Positions 8,534 to 16,780 of a DNA stretch of 64,000 nucleotides are shown one piece after another. The translations under genes and the position numbers were made by a program. This stretch comes from Actinomycetospora chibensis (lineage in GTDB: Bacteria > Actinomycetota > Actinomycetes > Mycobacteriales > Pseudonocardiaceae). The stretch lies in assembly GCF_028737215.1 (NCBI RefSeq), contig NZ_JAQZAM010000007.1:62001-126000 (forward strand), written 5' to 3'. The notes under the pieces are model-generated. The model did not search any database. It was not told where the DNA came from and saw only the letters and a list, made by a program, of their open reading frames with translations. Position 1 is the stretch's first letter; the number at the start of each line of letters is the position of its first letter.

Positions 8534-9387
8534 ACGTCACCGTCGACGGGCGCACCGTCGCCCTCGCCGAGCACGGCGACCCCGACGGCGCCCCGGTCTT
8601 CCTCTTCCACGGCACCCCCGACAGCCGCCTGGGCAAGGAGTTCACCGACGCCCCGGCGCGCGAGCGCGGGCTGCGCGTCCTGTGCCCCGACCGCGGTGGG
8701 ATCGGCGGCTCCGACCCCCTCCTGGAACGGACGATCAGGGGCTACGCGGGCGAGGTGCTCGCGTTGGCCGACGTGCTCGGCATCGAGCGGTTCGCGACGA
8801 TCGGCTACTCCGCCGGCGGCCCCTTCGCGCTGTCCTGCGCGGCGGGGTGCGGCCCGCGCGTCACCGGGACCGCGCTCATGGCCGGCGCCGGCCCGATCGA
8901 CGACCGCCCCGGCGCCCGCGAGGGCCTCGCGAAGTCCGACCTCGACATGCTCGAGCTCCTCGAGAAGAACCCGCGCCGCGAGGCCATGTCGCTGCGCGTG
9001 CAGAAGTGGGCCACGCAGCTGGTGCCGGGCGCCGCGGTCGGCCAGATCTCCGCGGAGCTCGCGCAGCCCGACAAGGACTTCCTCGCCCGGCGCCCCGCGA
9101 AGGAGGAGATGTCCTTCTTCGTGGAGTCCCTGCGCCAGGGACCGCACGGGGTGATGGACGAGTACCGGCTCTGGGCGAACGCCTGGCACCTCGACTGGGA
9201 CGCGGTGGCGGCGCCCGTCGAGATCTTCCAGGGCGAGGACGACAGGATGGTGCCGATGCACCACGCCGAGGACATCGCCTCCCGCCTGCCCGCCGGGATC
9301 GCGCGGATCCACCGCCTGCCGGGCGTCGGGCACCTCTCGATCCAGGACCACGTCGCCGACGTCCTCGACGCGCTGGTGACCCCGTAG
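8530..9387 (+). CDS. alpha/beta-fold hydrolase
   Basis: A 285-residue cytoplasmic alpha/beta hydrolase. The oxyanion-hole region is LFHGTPDSR, the nucleophile elbow GYSAGG carries Ser94, an acidic residue lies in GEDDRMVP (about 238-245), and the catalytic His268 is in GVGHLS. The fold and catalytic triad are clear but the substrate is not. The ATG overlaps the cobB stop (ATGA) and has GGAGG at 8520-8524, so it is translated with the cobalamin operon. No role in cobalamin synthesis is known for this family, and co-transcription may be incidental. The next cobalamin-related gene follows after 2 bases. Confidence 0.9.
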   Translation: MNVTVDGRTVALAEHGDPDGAPVFLFHGTPDSRLGKEFTDAPARERGLRVLCPDRGGIGGSDPLLERTIRGYAGEVLALADVLGIERFATIGYSAGGPFALSCAAGCGPRVTGTALMAGAGPIDDRPGAREGLAKSDLDMLELLEKNPRREAMSLRVQKWATQLVPGAAVGQISAELAQPDKDFLARRPAKEEMSFFVESLRQGPHGVMDEYRLWANAWHLDWDAVAAPVEIFQGEDDRMVPMHHAEDIASRLPAGIARIHRLPGVGHLSIQDHVADVLDALVTP

Positions 9388-9389
9388 GC

Positions 9390-9740
9390 GTGCTGGTCCT
9401 CGGGGTCGGCGTCGAGCCGGGCACGCCGCCGGAGCACCTGCTCGACGCGGTGGCGGCCCTGGGGCTCGTCGAGGACGTCGCCGTCGTCGCGACCATCGAG
9501 ACCCGCGCGGGCGAGCCCGCGGTGACGACGCTGGCGGCGGGCCGGGCCCTGCGCACCTACCCGGCCTCGGTCCTCGACGCCGTCGACGTCCCGCACCCCT
9601 CGCCGGTCGTGCGCCGGCTGACCGGCACCGGGAGCGTCGCCGAGGCCGCCGCGCTGCTGGCCGCGCGCGAGCGGGGCGGGGGCGAGCTCGTCGTCGGCAA
9701 GCAGCGCGGCCGGGGCGTCACGGTGGCGGTGGCGCGCTGA
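9390..9740 (+). CDS. CobE/CbiG C-terminal-like cobalamin biosynthesis protein
   Basis: A 116-residue protein resembling stand-alone CobE or the C-terminal CbiG domain. It opens with LVLGVGVEPGTPPEHL, continues with ATIETRAGEPAV, and ends with the conserved-looking S-V-A-E-A-A-AL-A and VGKQRGRGVTVAVAR segments. CobE/CbiG_C proteins act around the ring-contraction steps of corrin synthesis. The GTG start at 9390 is 2 bases after the hydrolase stop and has only a weak ribosome-binding site, so it probably relies on coupling. The presence of a fifth gene with a cobalamin link supports one operon from 4367 to 9740. The exact enzymatic role is uncertain. Confidence 0.75.
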   Translation: MLVLGVGVEPGTPPEHLLDAVAALGLVEDVAVVATIETRAGEPAVTTLAAGRALRTYPASVLDAVDVPHPSPVVRRLTGTGSVAEAAALLAARERGGGELVVGKQRGRGVTVAVAR

Positions 9741-9892
9741 GACCCAGCGCGCCCCCGTCCACCAGGGCGCGCACGACCGTCGAGGAAGGCGAGCACCGCG
9801 GGCCGGTGGGGGTGGTGATCCCGGTGGTTCGTGACCGTGACGCGGCCGACCGGGTCTGACGCCCGCGCGTGTGACGGGGGAGGATGACGACC

Positions 9893-10345
9893 ATGAGCGA
9901 GCAGCCCCGGTACGGCGCGCCGTCGCCCGCCGACGGGCCCACCACCCCCGGCACGGGCGCCGTCTCGCGGGCCGAGGCGGCCGGGGCAGGCACCGTCGAC
10001 CCGGGCTCGACCGGCCGGACCCCGCCGTCGGAGCCCCTCACCATCCCGGACGGCGCCGCCGCCGCGCGGCCGCGCGTGCAGACGAGCCCCGGACGCACGC
10101 GGGTCGGCGGGGCCTGGATCGGGTTGATCCTCGGCGCCGTCGTCCTGGTCTTCCTGCTCGTCTTCATCCTCCAGAACCTCGACCCCGCCCGCGTGGCGTT
10201 CCTGGGGTTCGAGGCCACCCTGCCGCTGGGGATCTGGCTGCTCTTCGCTGCGATCGCCGGGGTGCTGCTGCTCGCGATCCCCGGTCTCGGGCGGATGGTG
10301 CAGTGGCGTCGCGCGGCCAAGCGCACGGGAAGGGTCCGCTCATGA
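9893..10345 (+). CDS. LapA-like (DUF1049) membrane protein
   Basis: A 150-residue protein. About 80 polar Pro/Thr/Ala-rich residues face the cytoplasm, then two hydrophobic segments (WIGLILGAVVLVFLLVFILQN and IWLLFAAIAGVLLLAIPG) are linked by a short loop DPARVAFLGFEATLP, and a basic tail follows. The two-helix hairpin with QN-D--V-F matches the LapA/DUF1049 family of inner-membrane proteins, some of which help assemble cell-envelope polysaccharide. ATG 9893 is preferred over ATG 9884 because the GGAGG at 9879-9883 abuts the earlier ATG but sits 9 bases from the later one. The stop overlaps the next start (ATGA). Confidence 0.82.
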   Translation: MSEQPRYGAPSPADGPTTPGTGAVSRAEAAGAGTVDPGSTGRTPPSEPLTIPDGAAAARPRVQTSPGRTRVGGAWIGLILGAVVLVFLLVFILQNLDPARVAFLGFEATLPLGIWLLFAAIAGVLLLAIPGLGRMVQWRRAAKRTGRVRS

Positions 10346-11421
10346 CACTGCGCCTCGCCGGGGCACCGCTGCCGCTCGTCGGCCGCGCCCGCGCCTACGT
10401 CTGCGGCATCACCCCGTACGACACCACGCACCTCGGGCACGCGGCCACGTTCGTGTGGGCCGACGTCGCGTCCCGGGTGCTGCGTCGCACCGGCGTCGAG
10501 CTCATCACCTGCCGCAACGTCACCGACGTCGACGACGTCCTCGACGCCGCCGCCGAGCGGGCGGGCGCGCGGTTCGACAGCTTCGCCGCGGTCGGCCAGT
10601 TCCGCTTCGACCGCGACATGGCCGCCCTCGGGGTGCGCCCGCCGACCCACGAGCCGCGCGCCCACAACCACGTCGACGGGGTCGTCGCCCTCGCCACCGC
10701 ACTGCTCGAGCGCGGCGCGGCCTACGAGCGCGACGGCGCCGTGCTGTTCCGTGCCGGTCAGGTGCCGGCGCCCGAGGTACCCGCCGACCCGGACGAGACG
10801 TCGAGCGAGGCGCCCTGGCCGGGAGCCGACGATCCCGCCGACGCGCTGGTCTGGCGGCCGGCCTCGCCGGGTGAGGCGGCCTGGCCCAGCCCCTGGGGCG
10901 ACGGTCGGCCGGGCTGGCACGCGGAGTGTGCGGCGATGGCGCTGACGATGCTCGGGCCGGCCGTCGACCTCCACATCGGCGGCGCCGACCTGCGCCATCC
11001 CCACCACACCCACCAGGCGGCGATGGTCGAGGCGCTGACCGAAGTGCGGCCCTTCGCCCGTGCGCGCCTGCACGTCGGGACGGTGCGTGTCGACGGGGAG
11101 AAGATGGCGAAGTCGGCCGGGAACCTCCTGCTCGTCGGCGAGCTGCTCGAGACCCATCCGGCCGCGGCCGTGCGCCTGCTGCTGCTCGACCGGCCGTGGG
11201 CGAGCGCCTGGGACATCGAGCCGGGGGCGCTCGACGCCGCCGCGGCGCGTCTCGAGCGGCTCTACGCCGCGGCCGCCCGGCAGGGTCGGGGCGTCGCGGC
11301 GGCGGACGCCGTGATGGAACGCCTGCTCGACGACCTCGACGTGCCCGGCGCGCTCGCGGTGGCCGAGGACGAGGGCGGGGAGGCCGCCCGCGCGGCCCTC
11401 GCGGTGCTCGGTCTGGCCTGA
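10342..11421 (+). CDS. MshC/CysS-like cysteine ligase
   Basis: A 359-residue class I aminoacyl-tRNA-synthetase-fold protein. It has the HIGH-type motif HLGH (30-33) after a zinc-ligand Cys21 in YVCGITPYD, the other zinc ligands in GWHAECA (His193, Cys196), and the KMSKS-type loop KMAKSAGN (254-261). CGITPYD-THLGHAAT is the form seen in MshC, which joins cysteine to glucosaminyl-inositol in mycothiol synthesis, rather than the CGPTVYD of CysS. At 359 residues it is shorter than the usual MshC (about 410) and much shorter than CysS (about 460), and it lacks the N-terminal strand and the tRNA-binding C-terminal domain. It activates cysteine in either case; the acceptor is uncertain. It is coupled to the LapA-like gene. 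Confidence 0.8.
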   Translation: MTLRLAGAPLPLVGRARAYVCGITPYDTTHLGHAATFVWADVASRVLRRTGVELITCRNVTDVDDVLDAAAERAGARFDSFAAVGQFRFDRDMAALGVRPPTHEPRAHNHVDGVVALATALLERGAAYERDGAVLFRAGQVPAPEVPADPDETSSEAPWPGADDPADALVWRPASPGEAAWPSPWGDGRPGWHAECAAMALTMLGPAVDLHIGGADLRHPHHTHQAAMVEALTEVRPFARARLHVGTVRVDGEKMAKSAGNLLLVGELLETHPAAAVRLLLLDRPWASAWDIEPGALDAAAARLERLYAAAARQGRGVAAADAVMERLLDDLDVPGALAVAEDEGGEAARAALAVLGLA

Positions 11422-11559
11422 TCGCGCCAGCGTGTCCCGGTGAACACCTCCCGCGTGTCCGGGCGCGGCGCGCCGTCTCCGACCGGGTGTCGACCTACCG
11501 TGGGTCCGCGCGCCGGTGGAGGCCTCGTGAGGCCCCGGCGGCGGAGGGGAGGTGGCGTC

Positions 11560-12972
11560 ATGGGTGTCGGCACCCGCTGGTGGCGCCGTGTCGAGTCCGA
11601 GGAGGACAACGACGCGTGGGGTGGCCCGGACGACGTGACCGTCGCCCCCGACCCGCGTACCTCGACCGAGGACGACCGCCGCGAGGCACGGGAGACCGCC
11701 GAGCGCGAGGCGCGGGAGACCGCCGAGCGTGAGGCGCGGGAGACCGCCGAGCGTGAGGCGCGGGAGACCGCCGAGCGTGAGGCGCGGGAGACCGCCGAGC
11801 GTGAGGCACGGGAGACCGCCGAGCGTGAGGCGCGGGAGCAGGCGGAGCGTGAGGCGCGGGAGCAGGCCGAACGCGAGGCGCGCGAGACCGCCGAGCGTCA
11901 GGCCCGTGAGCAGGCCGAACGCCAGGCGCGCGAGACCGCCGAGCGTCAGGCGCGCGAGCAGGCCGAACGCCAGGCGCGCGAGACCGCCGAGCGTCGCGCC
12001 CGCGAGCAGGCCGAGCGCGAGCGCCTCGAACGCGAGGCCCGTGAACAGGCCGAACGCGAGCGCCTCGAGCGTGAGGAGACCGCGGCGCAGGACCTCGTGT
12101 CGACGCTGCCCGGTGCCGAGACGGTCCCGCCGCCCCTGGCGCGCGAGGCGGCGGCTCGCGAGGCCGCGGCGCGCGAGGCGTCGAAGGCGAACCGGAAGCG
12201 TCGCCGCCGTCGGGTGCTCGCGATCTTCCTGGTGGCGGCCCTCGCGGTGGCGGCCGTGTGGATCATCCCGCGGCTCATCGCCCTGGTGCTCGCGCTCGCC
12301 GGCGCGCTCGGGGTCGGACCTGCGCCGGAGCCCCCGCCGAACGTCGCGGCCGCGCCCGTGGCCGCGGTGGCCGGCCCGCTCGCCGAGCTCCCCCGGGGCG
12401 GGTCGACGATCCTGCCCGCACAGCGGGTGGTCGCCCTGCGCGAGGCCCCGGGAAGCGGCCCGAGCGAGGCGAGCGCGGACCGTCTCGACGCCGTCGCCGT
12501 CCCGTTCGGCACCGCCGACCGCGAGGTCCTGCCGGCCCTGGAGCTGCCGGTGCGCGACGTCGCCGACGCCCCGACGGCGTGGCAACGGCTCGCGCTGACG
12601 CGGGCCCACCGCCAGCTCCTGGTGCTCGCGGTGCCCACCGGACCGACCGCCGTCCGGGACACCCTCGAGCCCTGGGAGCGTCTGCTGCGCGAGCCCGACG
12701 TCGGCCTCGCCCTCGACTCCCCGCCGCTCGCGCCCGAGGAGCTCGGGGCCGTCATCGGCTGGCTCGCCGACCTCGTGCGCACCGGCAACCTGCCGCAGAA
12801 GCTCGTCGTCGTCCCGGGCGCCGCGACCGGCGCGCCGTCCGAGCTCGCCCTCGTCGCCACCGACGGGGAGCAGGGGTCCGCGCCGCGCGGGGTGGTCCTC
12901 CCGCCGGGTGGCGCGTCGCCCACCGAACTGCTGGCCGCCGACCCGGCCCCGGACGTCGTCCTCTACCGCTGA
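11560..12972 (+). CDS. membrane-anchored protein with a long Glu/Arg-rich helical repeat
   Basis: A 470-residue protein of unknown function. Residues 1-41 are polar. Residues about 42-173 are 15 or more 8-residue repeats of the type EARETAER, EAREQAER and RQAREQAE, a continuous charged helix that could be a coiled coil or a stable single alpha-helix. A basic patch (KANRKRRRRR) precedes one or two hydrophobic segments (about 218-255), and the C-terminal 210 residues are probably extracytoplasmic, with VVALREAPGSGPSE and WQRLALTRAHRQLL. The start at ATG 11560 has GGGAGGT at 11547-11552. An earlier in-frame ATG gives a low-complexity extension without a good site. I recognise no catalytic motif. 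Confidence 0.8.
   Translation: MGVGTRWWRRVESEEDNDAWGGPDDVTVAPDPRTSTEDDRREARETAEREARETAEREARETAEREARETAEREARETAEREARETAEREAREQAEREAREQAEREARETAERQAREQAERQARETAERQAREQAERQARETAERRAREQAERERLEREAREQAERERLEREETAAQDLVSTLPGAETVPPPLAREAAAREAAAREASKANRKRRRRRVLAIFLVAALAVAAVWIIPRLIALVLALAGALGVGPAPEPPPNVAAAPVAAVAGPLAELPRGGSTILPAQRVVALREAPGSGPSEASADRLDAVAVPFGTADREVLPALELPVRDVADAPTAWQRLALTRAHRQLLVLAVPTGPTAVRDTLEPWERLLREPDVGLALDSPPLAPEELGAVIGWLADLVRTGNLPQKLVVVPGAATGAPSELALVATDGEQGSAPRGVVLPPGGASPTELLAADPAPDVVLYR
11683..12078 (+). repeat. 24-bp tandem repeat array encoding EARE(T/Q)AER octads
   Basis: About 15 imperfect copies of a 24-bp unit such as GAGGCGCGGGAGACCGCCGAG plus CGT. The first six copies differ at only one to three bases, while the later copies diverge (CAG for GAG, GAGCAG for GAGACC) and end in ERLERE units. 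The near-identity of the 5' copies suggests recent expansion. Confidence 0.9.
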
Positions 12973-13030
12973 CCGCGTCCCAGGGCGCCGCGGGTGCTCC
13001 TCGCCGGAGCGGTCGCGGCCCCGACGCCAC

Positions 13031-13055
13031 AGATGCTTCGGAAACCGAAGCATCT
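13031..13055. repeat. ATGCTTCGG hairpin, copy 1
   Basis: Perfect 11-bp arms AGATGCTTCGG/CCGAAGCATCT with an AAA loop. On the minus strand it is preceded by a degenerate copy of the 3' end of the small gene at 13190-13357 (a CCTGACGGGCGTGAGCTC run). It lies 59 bases after the stop of the plus-strand gene ending at 12972. Confidence 0.85.
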
Positions 13056-13138
13056 CCGGACGGAGTCGCGACGCGAGCTCACGCCCGTCAGGTCCTCGAC
13101 CGCCGGGCGCGGTCCCGGAGCACGCGTCACGTCAGCAA

Positions 13139-13161
13139 GACGCTTCGGAAACCGAAGCATC
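13139..13161. repeat. ATGCTTCGG hairpin, copy 2
   Basis: GCTTCGG/CCGAAGC arms (13142-13148/13152-13158) with the same AAA loop as copy 1, extended imperfectly on both sides. It starts about 30 bases downstream of the stop of the minus-strand small gene, where a terminator would be expected. Confidence 0.8.
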
Positions 13162-13189
13162 GCGACGAGAAGAGGTGCGACTGCCGAGC

Positions 13190-13357
13190 TCACACTCGCC
13201 AGGCCGTCGCGGCGAGTGCCCCGTGCCAGCGGGTGTGGCGGTCGCGGTCGGAGCCCAGCACGTTCGTCCCGTACAGCCAGCACGCCCGTCCCTCGCCGAA
13301 GGCGATCTCGTCATGGGGCTCGTCGGCGATCAGCACCCGGGCGGCCTCGGGGTCCAC
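13190..13357 (-). CDS. small conserved-looking protein of 55 residues
   Basis: A GTG-started reading frame of 56 codons too short for most gene-size cutoffs. Almost every third codon base is G or C, as in real genes here, and the protein is not low-complexity: [17 protein letters not shown] opens it, then [13 protein letters not shown], then [16 protein letters not shown] at the end. Tryptophans, a cysteine and histidines are spread through it. An in-frame stop lies nine codons upstream and GTG 13357 is the only usable start after it; the ribosome-binding site is weak. It is divergent from proS (69 bases between starts) and ends before hairpin copy 2. Its function is unknown. The dense acidic and aromatic sequence suggests a soluble protein. 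Confidence 0.65.
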   Translation of the reverse strand: MDPEAARVLIADEPHDEIAFGEGRACWLYGTNVLGSDRDRHTRWHGALAATAWRV

Positions 13358-13413
13358 GCCGTGATCGTCCCGCGTCCGTCACCGCCGGGCGCAACCCACT
13401 TCCCGCGCGTCGT

Positions 13414-13419
13414 TACGCT
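13414..13419 (+). promoter_or_regulatory. putative -10 box of proS
   Basis: TACGCT is followed by 6 bases and then the proS ATG at 13426, so the transcript would be leaderless. No Shine-Dalgarno is visible at that start. Confidence 0.45.
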
Positions 13420-13425
13420 CGGTCC

Positions 13426-15186
13426 ATGGCACGAGGCGTCACACGAATGTCGGGTCTGTTCCTGCACACGCTGCGCGAGGACCCGGCCGACGCCGAGGTG
13501 ATCAGCCACAAGCTGCTCGTGCGCGCCGGGTACGTCCGTCGCGTCGCTCCGGGCATCTACTCGTGGTTGCCGTTGGGCATGAAGGTGCTGGCCCGGGTCG
13601 AGGCGATCATCCGCGAGGAGATGGACGCGATCGGCGGTCAGGAGGTGCACTTCCCGGCGCTGCTGCCGAAGGATCCCTACGAGGCCACCGGACGCTGGAC
13701 CGAGTACGGCGACGCGCTCTTCCGCCTCAAGGACCGCAAGAAGGCCGACTACCTCCTCGGTCCCACGCACGAGGAGATGTTCACCCTCATGGTCAAGGGG
13801 GAGACGAGCTCCTACCGCGACTTCCCGGTGATCCTCTACCAGGTCCAGACCAAGTACCGCGACGAGGAGCGCCCGCGCGCCGGCATCCTGCGCGGGCGCG
13901 AGTTCACGATGAAGGACTCGTACTCGTTCGACCTCTCCGACGAGGCCCTGCAGGCGTCCTACGACGCGCACCGCGAGGCCTACCAGCGCATCTTCGCCCG
14001 GCTCGGGCTCGAGGTGCAGATCGTGTCGGCGATGTCGGGGGCCATGGGCGGCTCGGCGTCCGAGGAGTTCCTCGCGCCCTGTGCGTCGGGCGAGGACACC
14101 TACGTGCGCGCGCCCGCCACGGGCTACGCCGCCAACGTCGAGGCCGTGACCACCCCCGCGCCGCCGGAGCAGTCGACCGAGGACAAGCCCGAGGCGGTCG
14201 TGTACGACACCCCGGACACGCCGACCATCGAGACGCTGGTCGCGCACGTCAACGGCCTGGGGCTGGGGCGGACCTTCACCGCCGCCGACACCCTCAAGAA
14301 CGTCATGGTCAAGACGCGCCTGCCCGGGTCGACGGAGTGGACGCTGCTCGGTGTCGGCGTCCCCGGCGACCGCGAGGTGGACATGAAGCGCCTCGAGGCG
14401 TCGGTGTCGCCGGCGGAGGTCGCGCTGCTCGAGGACGCGGACTTCGCCGCGAACCCCTTCCTCACCAAGGGCTACATCGGGCCGGTCGGGCTCGCGAAGA
14501 ACGGCGTGCGCTACCTCGTCGACCCCCGGATCGTCACCGGCACCGCGTGGGTCACGGGTGCCGACGAGCCCGGGCGCCACGTCGTCGACCTCGTCGCGGG
14601 CCGCGACTTCACCCCCGACGGCACGATCGAGGCCGCCGAGGTGCGCGAGGGTGACCCCTCGCCCGACGGCGGCGGCCCGCTGGTCGCCGCGCGCGGCATC
14701 GAGATGGGCCACATCTTCCAGCTCGGCCGCAAGTACGCCGAGGCGCTCGGGCTGTCCGTGCAGGGCGCCGACGGCAAGCCGACCACGATCACCATGGGCT
14801 CCTACGGCGTCGGCGTGACCCGCGCGGTCGCGGCGATCACCGAGCAGCACGCCGACGACAAGGGCCTGGTGTGGCCCGCGGAGGTCGCGCCGTACGCCGT
14901 GCACCTCGTCATCGCCGGCAAGGACCCGGCCCAGGCCGAGGCGGCCGACCGGATCGCGACCGGGCTCGCCGACGCGGGCCTCGAGGTGTTGCTCGACGAC
15001 CGCAAGGCCTCGCCGGGCGTGAAGTTCGCCGACGCCGAGCTGCTCGGCATGCCGACCACCCTGACCGTCGGGCGGGGCCTCGCGAACGGGGTCGTCGAGG
15101 TCACCGACCGGGCCTCGGGCGAGCGGCGTGAGGTCCCGGTCGACGACGTCGTCGCGGAGCTCGCCGGGCTCACCGGGCGGGCCTGA
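13426..15186 (+). CDS. proS: prolyl-tRNA synthetase
   Basis: A 586-residue class II synthetase of the bacterial type. It opens with [20 protein letters not shown], followed by motif 1 and the motif 2 region ([22 protein letters not shown], split here as two adjacent segments). The editing insertion domain occupies about 220-400. Motif 3 ([13 protein letters not shown]) and an anticodon-binding domain close the protein. It charges tRNA-Pro in the cytoplasm. ATG 13426 was chosen because a TACGCT -10 box lies 6 bases upstream; an in-frame ATG at 13447 would remove the MARGVTR extension. The position upstream of Rv2844/Rv2843-like genes and rimP repeats the mycobacterial order. Confidence 0.97.
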   Translation: MARGVTRMSGLFLHTLREDPADAEVISHKLLVRAGYVRRVAPGIYSWLPLGMKVLARVEAIIREEMDAIGGQEVHFPALLPKDPYEATGRWTEYGDALFRLKDRKKADYLLGPTHEEMFTLMVKGETSSYRDFPVILYQVQTKYRDEERPRAGILRGREFTMKDSYSFDLSDEALQASYDAHREAYQRIFARLGLEVQIVSAMSGAMGGSASEEFLAPCASGEDTYVRAPATGYAANVEAVTTPAPPEQSTEDKPEAVVYDTPDTPTIETLVAHVNGLGLGRTFTAADTLKNVMVKTRLPGSTEWTLLGVGVPGDREVDMKRLEASVSPAEVALLEDADFAANPFLTKGYIGPVGLAKNGVRYLVDPRIVTGTAWVTGADEPGRHVVDLVAGRDFTPDGTIEAAEVREGDPSPDGGGPLVAARGIEMGHIFQLGRKYAEALGLSVQGADGKPTTITMGSYGVGVTRAVAAITEQHADDKGLVWPAEVAPYAVHLVIAGKDPAQAEAADRIATGLADAGLEVLLDDRKASPGVKFADAELLGMPTTLTVGRGLANGVVEVTDRASGERREVPVDDVVAELAGLTGRA

Positions 15187-15189
15187 CGC

Positions 15190-15510
15190 TCAGCAGCCGG
15201 GGGTCCCGGGCGGGACGAGAGGCCGGAAGAGCGCGATGCGCTCGGCCGGCGTCGGCCCCGCCGGGAGCGGCCCCAGGGTCCGCGGCCCGGCACCGTCGAG
15301 CACCGTGGCGACCGAGCCCGGACGGGTCCGCAGGAAGCGTTCCACCTCGAAGCGCAGCAGCCGGGTTCCCGTCGGGAGCACGGTGACCGCCCGGTCCTGG
15401 TAGCCGAACACCCGGACGGCCTCCGGCACGACGAGGCTGTTCCAGGCGCCGGGCTCGGTCCGCAGGCCGCTGAACACCGCAACGGACTCCCGCACGGCGC
15501 CGTGACCCAC
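15190..15510 (-). CDS. hypothetical protein (106 residues)
   Basis: A small soluble-looking protein that I do not recognise. Notable segments are AVFSGLRTEPGAWNSLVVPE, VRVFGYQDRAVTVLPTGTRLLRFEVERFLRTRPGS split over two strands of a probable beta-rich fold, and a Pro-rich end. Third-position GC is high. It converges on proS with a gap of only 3 bases and has no Pfam-like motif that I can name. The GTG at 15510 is chosen because a TAGCGT box lies 7 bases before it; the GTG three codons upstream (15519) overlaps that box. Confidence 0.65.
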   Translation of the reverse strand: MGHGAVRESVAVFSGLRTEPGAWNSLVVPEAVRVFGYQDRAVTVLPTGTRLLRFEVERFLRTRPGSVATVLDGAGPRTLGPLPAGPTPAERIALFRPLVPPGTPGC

Positions 15511-15517
15511 CCCGGGC

Positions 15518-15523
15518 ACGCTA
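15518..15523 (-). promoter_or_regulatory. putative -10 box of the 106-residue gene
   Basis: TAGCGT on the minus strand, 7 bases before GTG 15510, gives a leaderless layout. Confidence 0.35.
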
Positions 15524-15532
15524 CGGGCGCGC

Positions 15533-16780
15533 CTACCGAGCGGCTGTGCGTCGCTCCAGACTGACGGACACCGCGAGCACGCCGAGACCGATCAACGGCA
15601 GCACCGCGCCCACCGCGGCCGGGGCGTCGTAGCCCAGCCCGGCCGCGAGCACGACGCCGCCCAGGGCCGCGCCCACCGCGTTGGCCACGTTGAACGCCGA
15701 GTGGAAGCTCGCGGCCGCCAGGGACGGGCCCTCGGCGGCGAAGTCGATGAGCCGGCCCATGAGGGCCGGTCCGGCCGACATCCCGACGAAGCCCAGCGCG
15801 AAGAGCCCGATCGTCGCGGTGACCGCGTCGTGCGCGGCCACCGTGAAGGCCACCAGCACGGCCGCGTAGGCCACGAGGGCGATCGCGATCGTCGCCCGCG
15901 GGGCCTTCTCGGCGAAGCGGCCGCCGGCGATGTTGCCGATCGTCATGCCGACACCGAGGGCGCCGAGCAGCAGCGGGATGGTCGTCGGGGAGACCCCGGC
16001 CTGGTTGGTCAGGATCGGGCTGATGTAGCTGTACACCGCGAACAGGCCGCCGAAGCCGGCGGCGATGACGCCGAGGGTCAGCCAGACCTGGGGCCTGCGC
16101 AGCGCGGTGAGCTCGCCGCCCAGGCTCCCGCCGCGGTCGCCGGCCGGGCTCGGCACGAGGGTGACGACGGCGAGCACGGTGATCAGGGCGACGACCGTCA
16201 CGGCGACGTAGGCGCTGCGCCAGCCGAACATCTCGCCCAGCCACGTCGCGGCGGGCACGCCGATGATGTTCGCGATCGTCAGCCCGAGCATCACGGTCGC
16301 GAGGGCACGGGCGCGCTTCGCCGGGGGCACGAGGGCCGACCCGAGGACGGCGGCGGCGCCGAAGTAGGCGCCGTGCGGCAGCCCGGAGAGGAAGCGCAGG
16401 CCCACGAAGGGCAGGAACGACGGCGCGATCGCCGACAGGGCGTTGAAGACGACGAGGGCGACCGCCAGCACCACCACCATCTGCTTGCGCGGCCAGCGGG
16501 CCCCGATGAGCGTGATGAGCGGGGCGCCGACGACCACACCGAGCGCGTAGGCGCTGATGGCGATGCCGGCGGTGGGCACCGAGACCCCGAGGTCGGACGC
16601 GAAGCCGGGCAGCACGCCCATGCTGGCGAACTCGGTGGTGCCGATCGCGAGCCCGCCCAGCGCGAGCGCGGCCAGGCTGACGCCGGCGGGGACGCGGGAC
16701 AGCCGCGTGGGGCGCTCCTCCTGCGTCTCGGTCGTGGGCGTCTCGGTCGTGGGCGTCTCGGTCGCGGTGGGCGGGGTCAC
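15533..16780 (-). CDS. MFS transporter, DHA1 family efflux type
   Basis: A 415-residue transporter with 12 predicted membrane segments. After a Thr/Glu-rich cytoplasmic head (a TPTTE repeat), segment 1 holds GGLAIGTTEFASMGVLPG, the signature of the AraJ/NepI/CmlR-like drug and sugar efflux group. The loop 2-3 motif GARWPRKQM and the motif C-like GVPAATWLGEMFGWR are present. It probably exports small solutes by proton antiport. Its GTG overlaps the HAD gene stop by 4 bases (GTGA), so they form one operon. With the divergent ROK regulator this suggests a sugar or sugar-phosphate stress-relief unit. Confidence 0.88.
   Translation of the reverse strand: MTPPTATETPTTETPTTETQEERPTRLSRVPAGVSLAALALGGLAIGTTEFASMGVLPGFASDLGVSVPTAGIAISAYALGVVVGAPLITLIGARWPRKQMVVVLAVALVVFNALSAIAPSFLPFVGLRFLSGLPHGAYFGAAAVLGSALVPPAKRARALATVMLGLTIANIIGVPAATWLGEMFGWRSAYVAVTVVALITVLAVVTLVPSPAGDRGGSLGGELTALRRPQVWLTLGVIAAGFGGLFAVYSYISPILTNQAGVSPTTIPLLLGALGVGMTIGNIAGGRFAEKAPRATIAIALVAYAAVLVAFTVAAHDAVTATIGLFALGFVGMSAGPALMGRLIDFAAEGPSLAAASFHSAFNVANAVGAALGGVVLAAGLGYDAPAAVGAVLPLIGLGVLAVSVSLERRTAAR

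Noticed and set aside
9741-9892. A gene fragment (AVLAFLDGRAR-like on the minus strand, VGVVIPVVRDRD-like on the plus strand)
   Set aside because: Only about 150 bases, both readings short and without a start or recognisable family.
9718-13053. A 1111-codon minus-strand open frame
   Set aside because: It is low-complexity Arg/Gly-rich and antisense to four clear plus-strand genes, a GC-rich shadow.
13031-13161. An insertion sequence with ATGCTTCGG terminal inverted repeats
   Set aside because: Each hairpin is complete in itself, the interval is 108 bp with no transposase, and no target duplication is visible.
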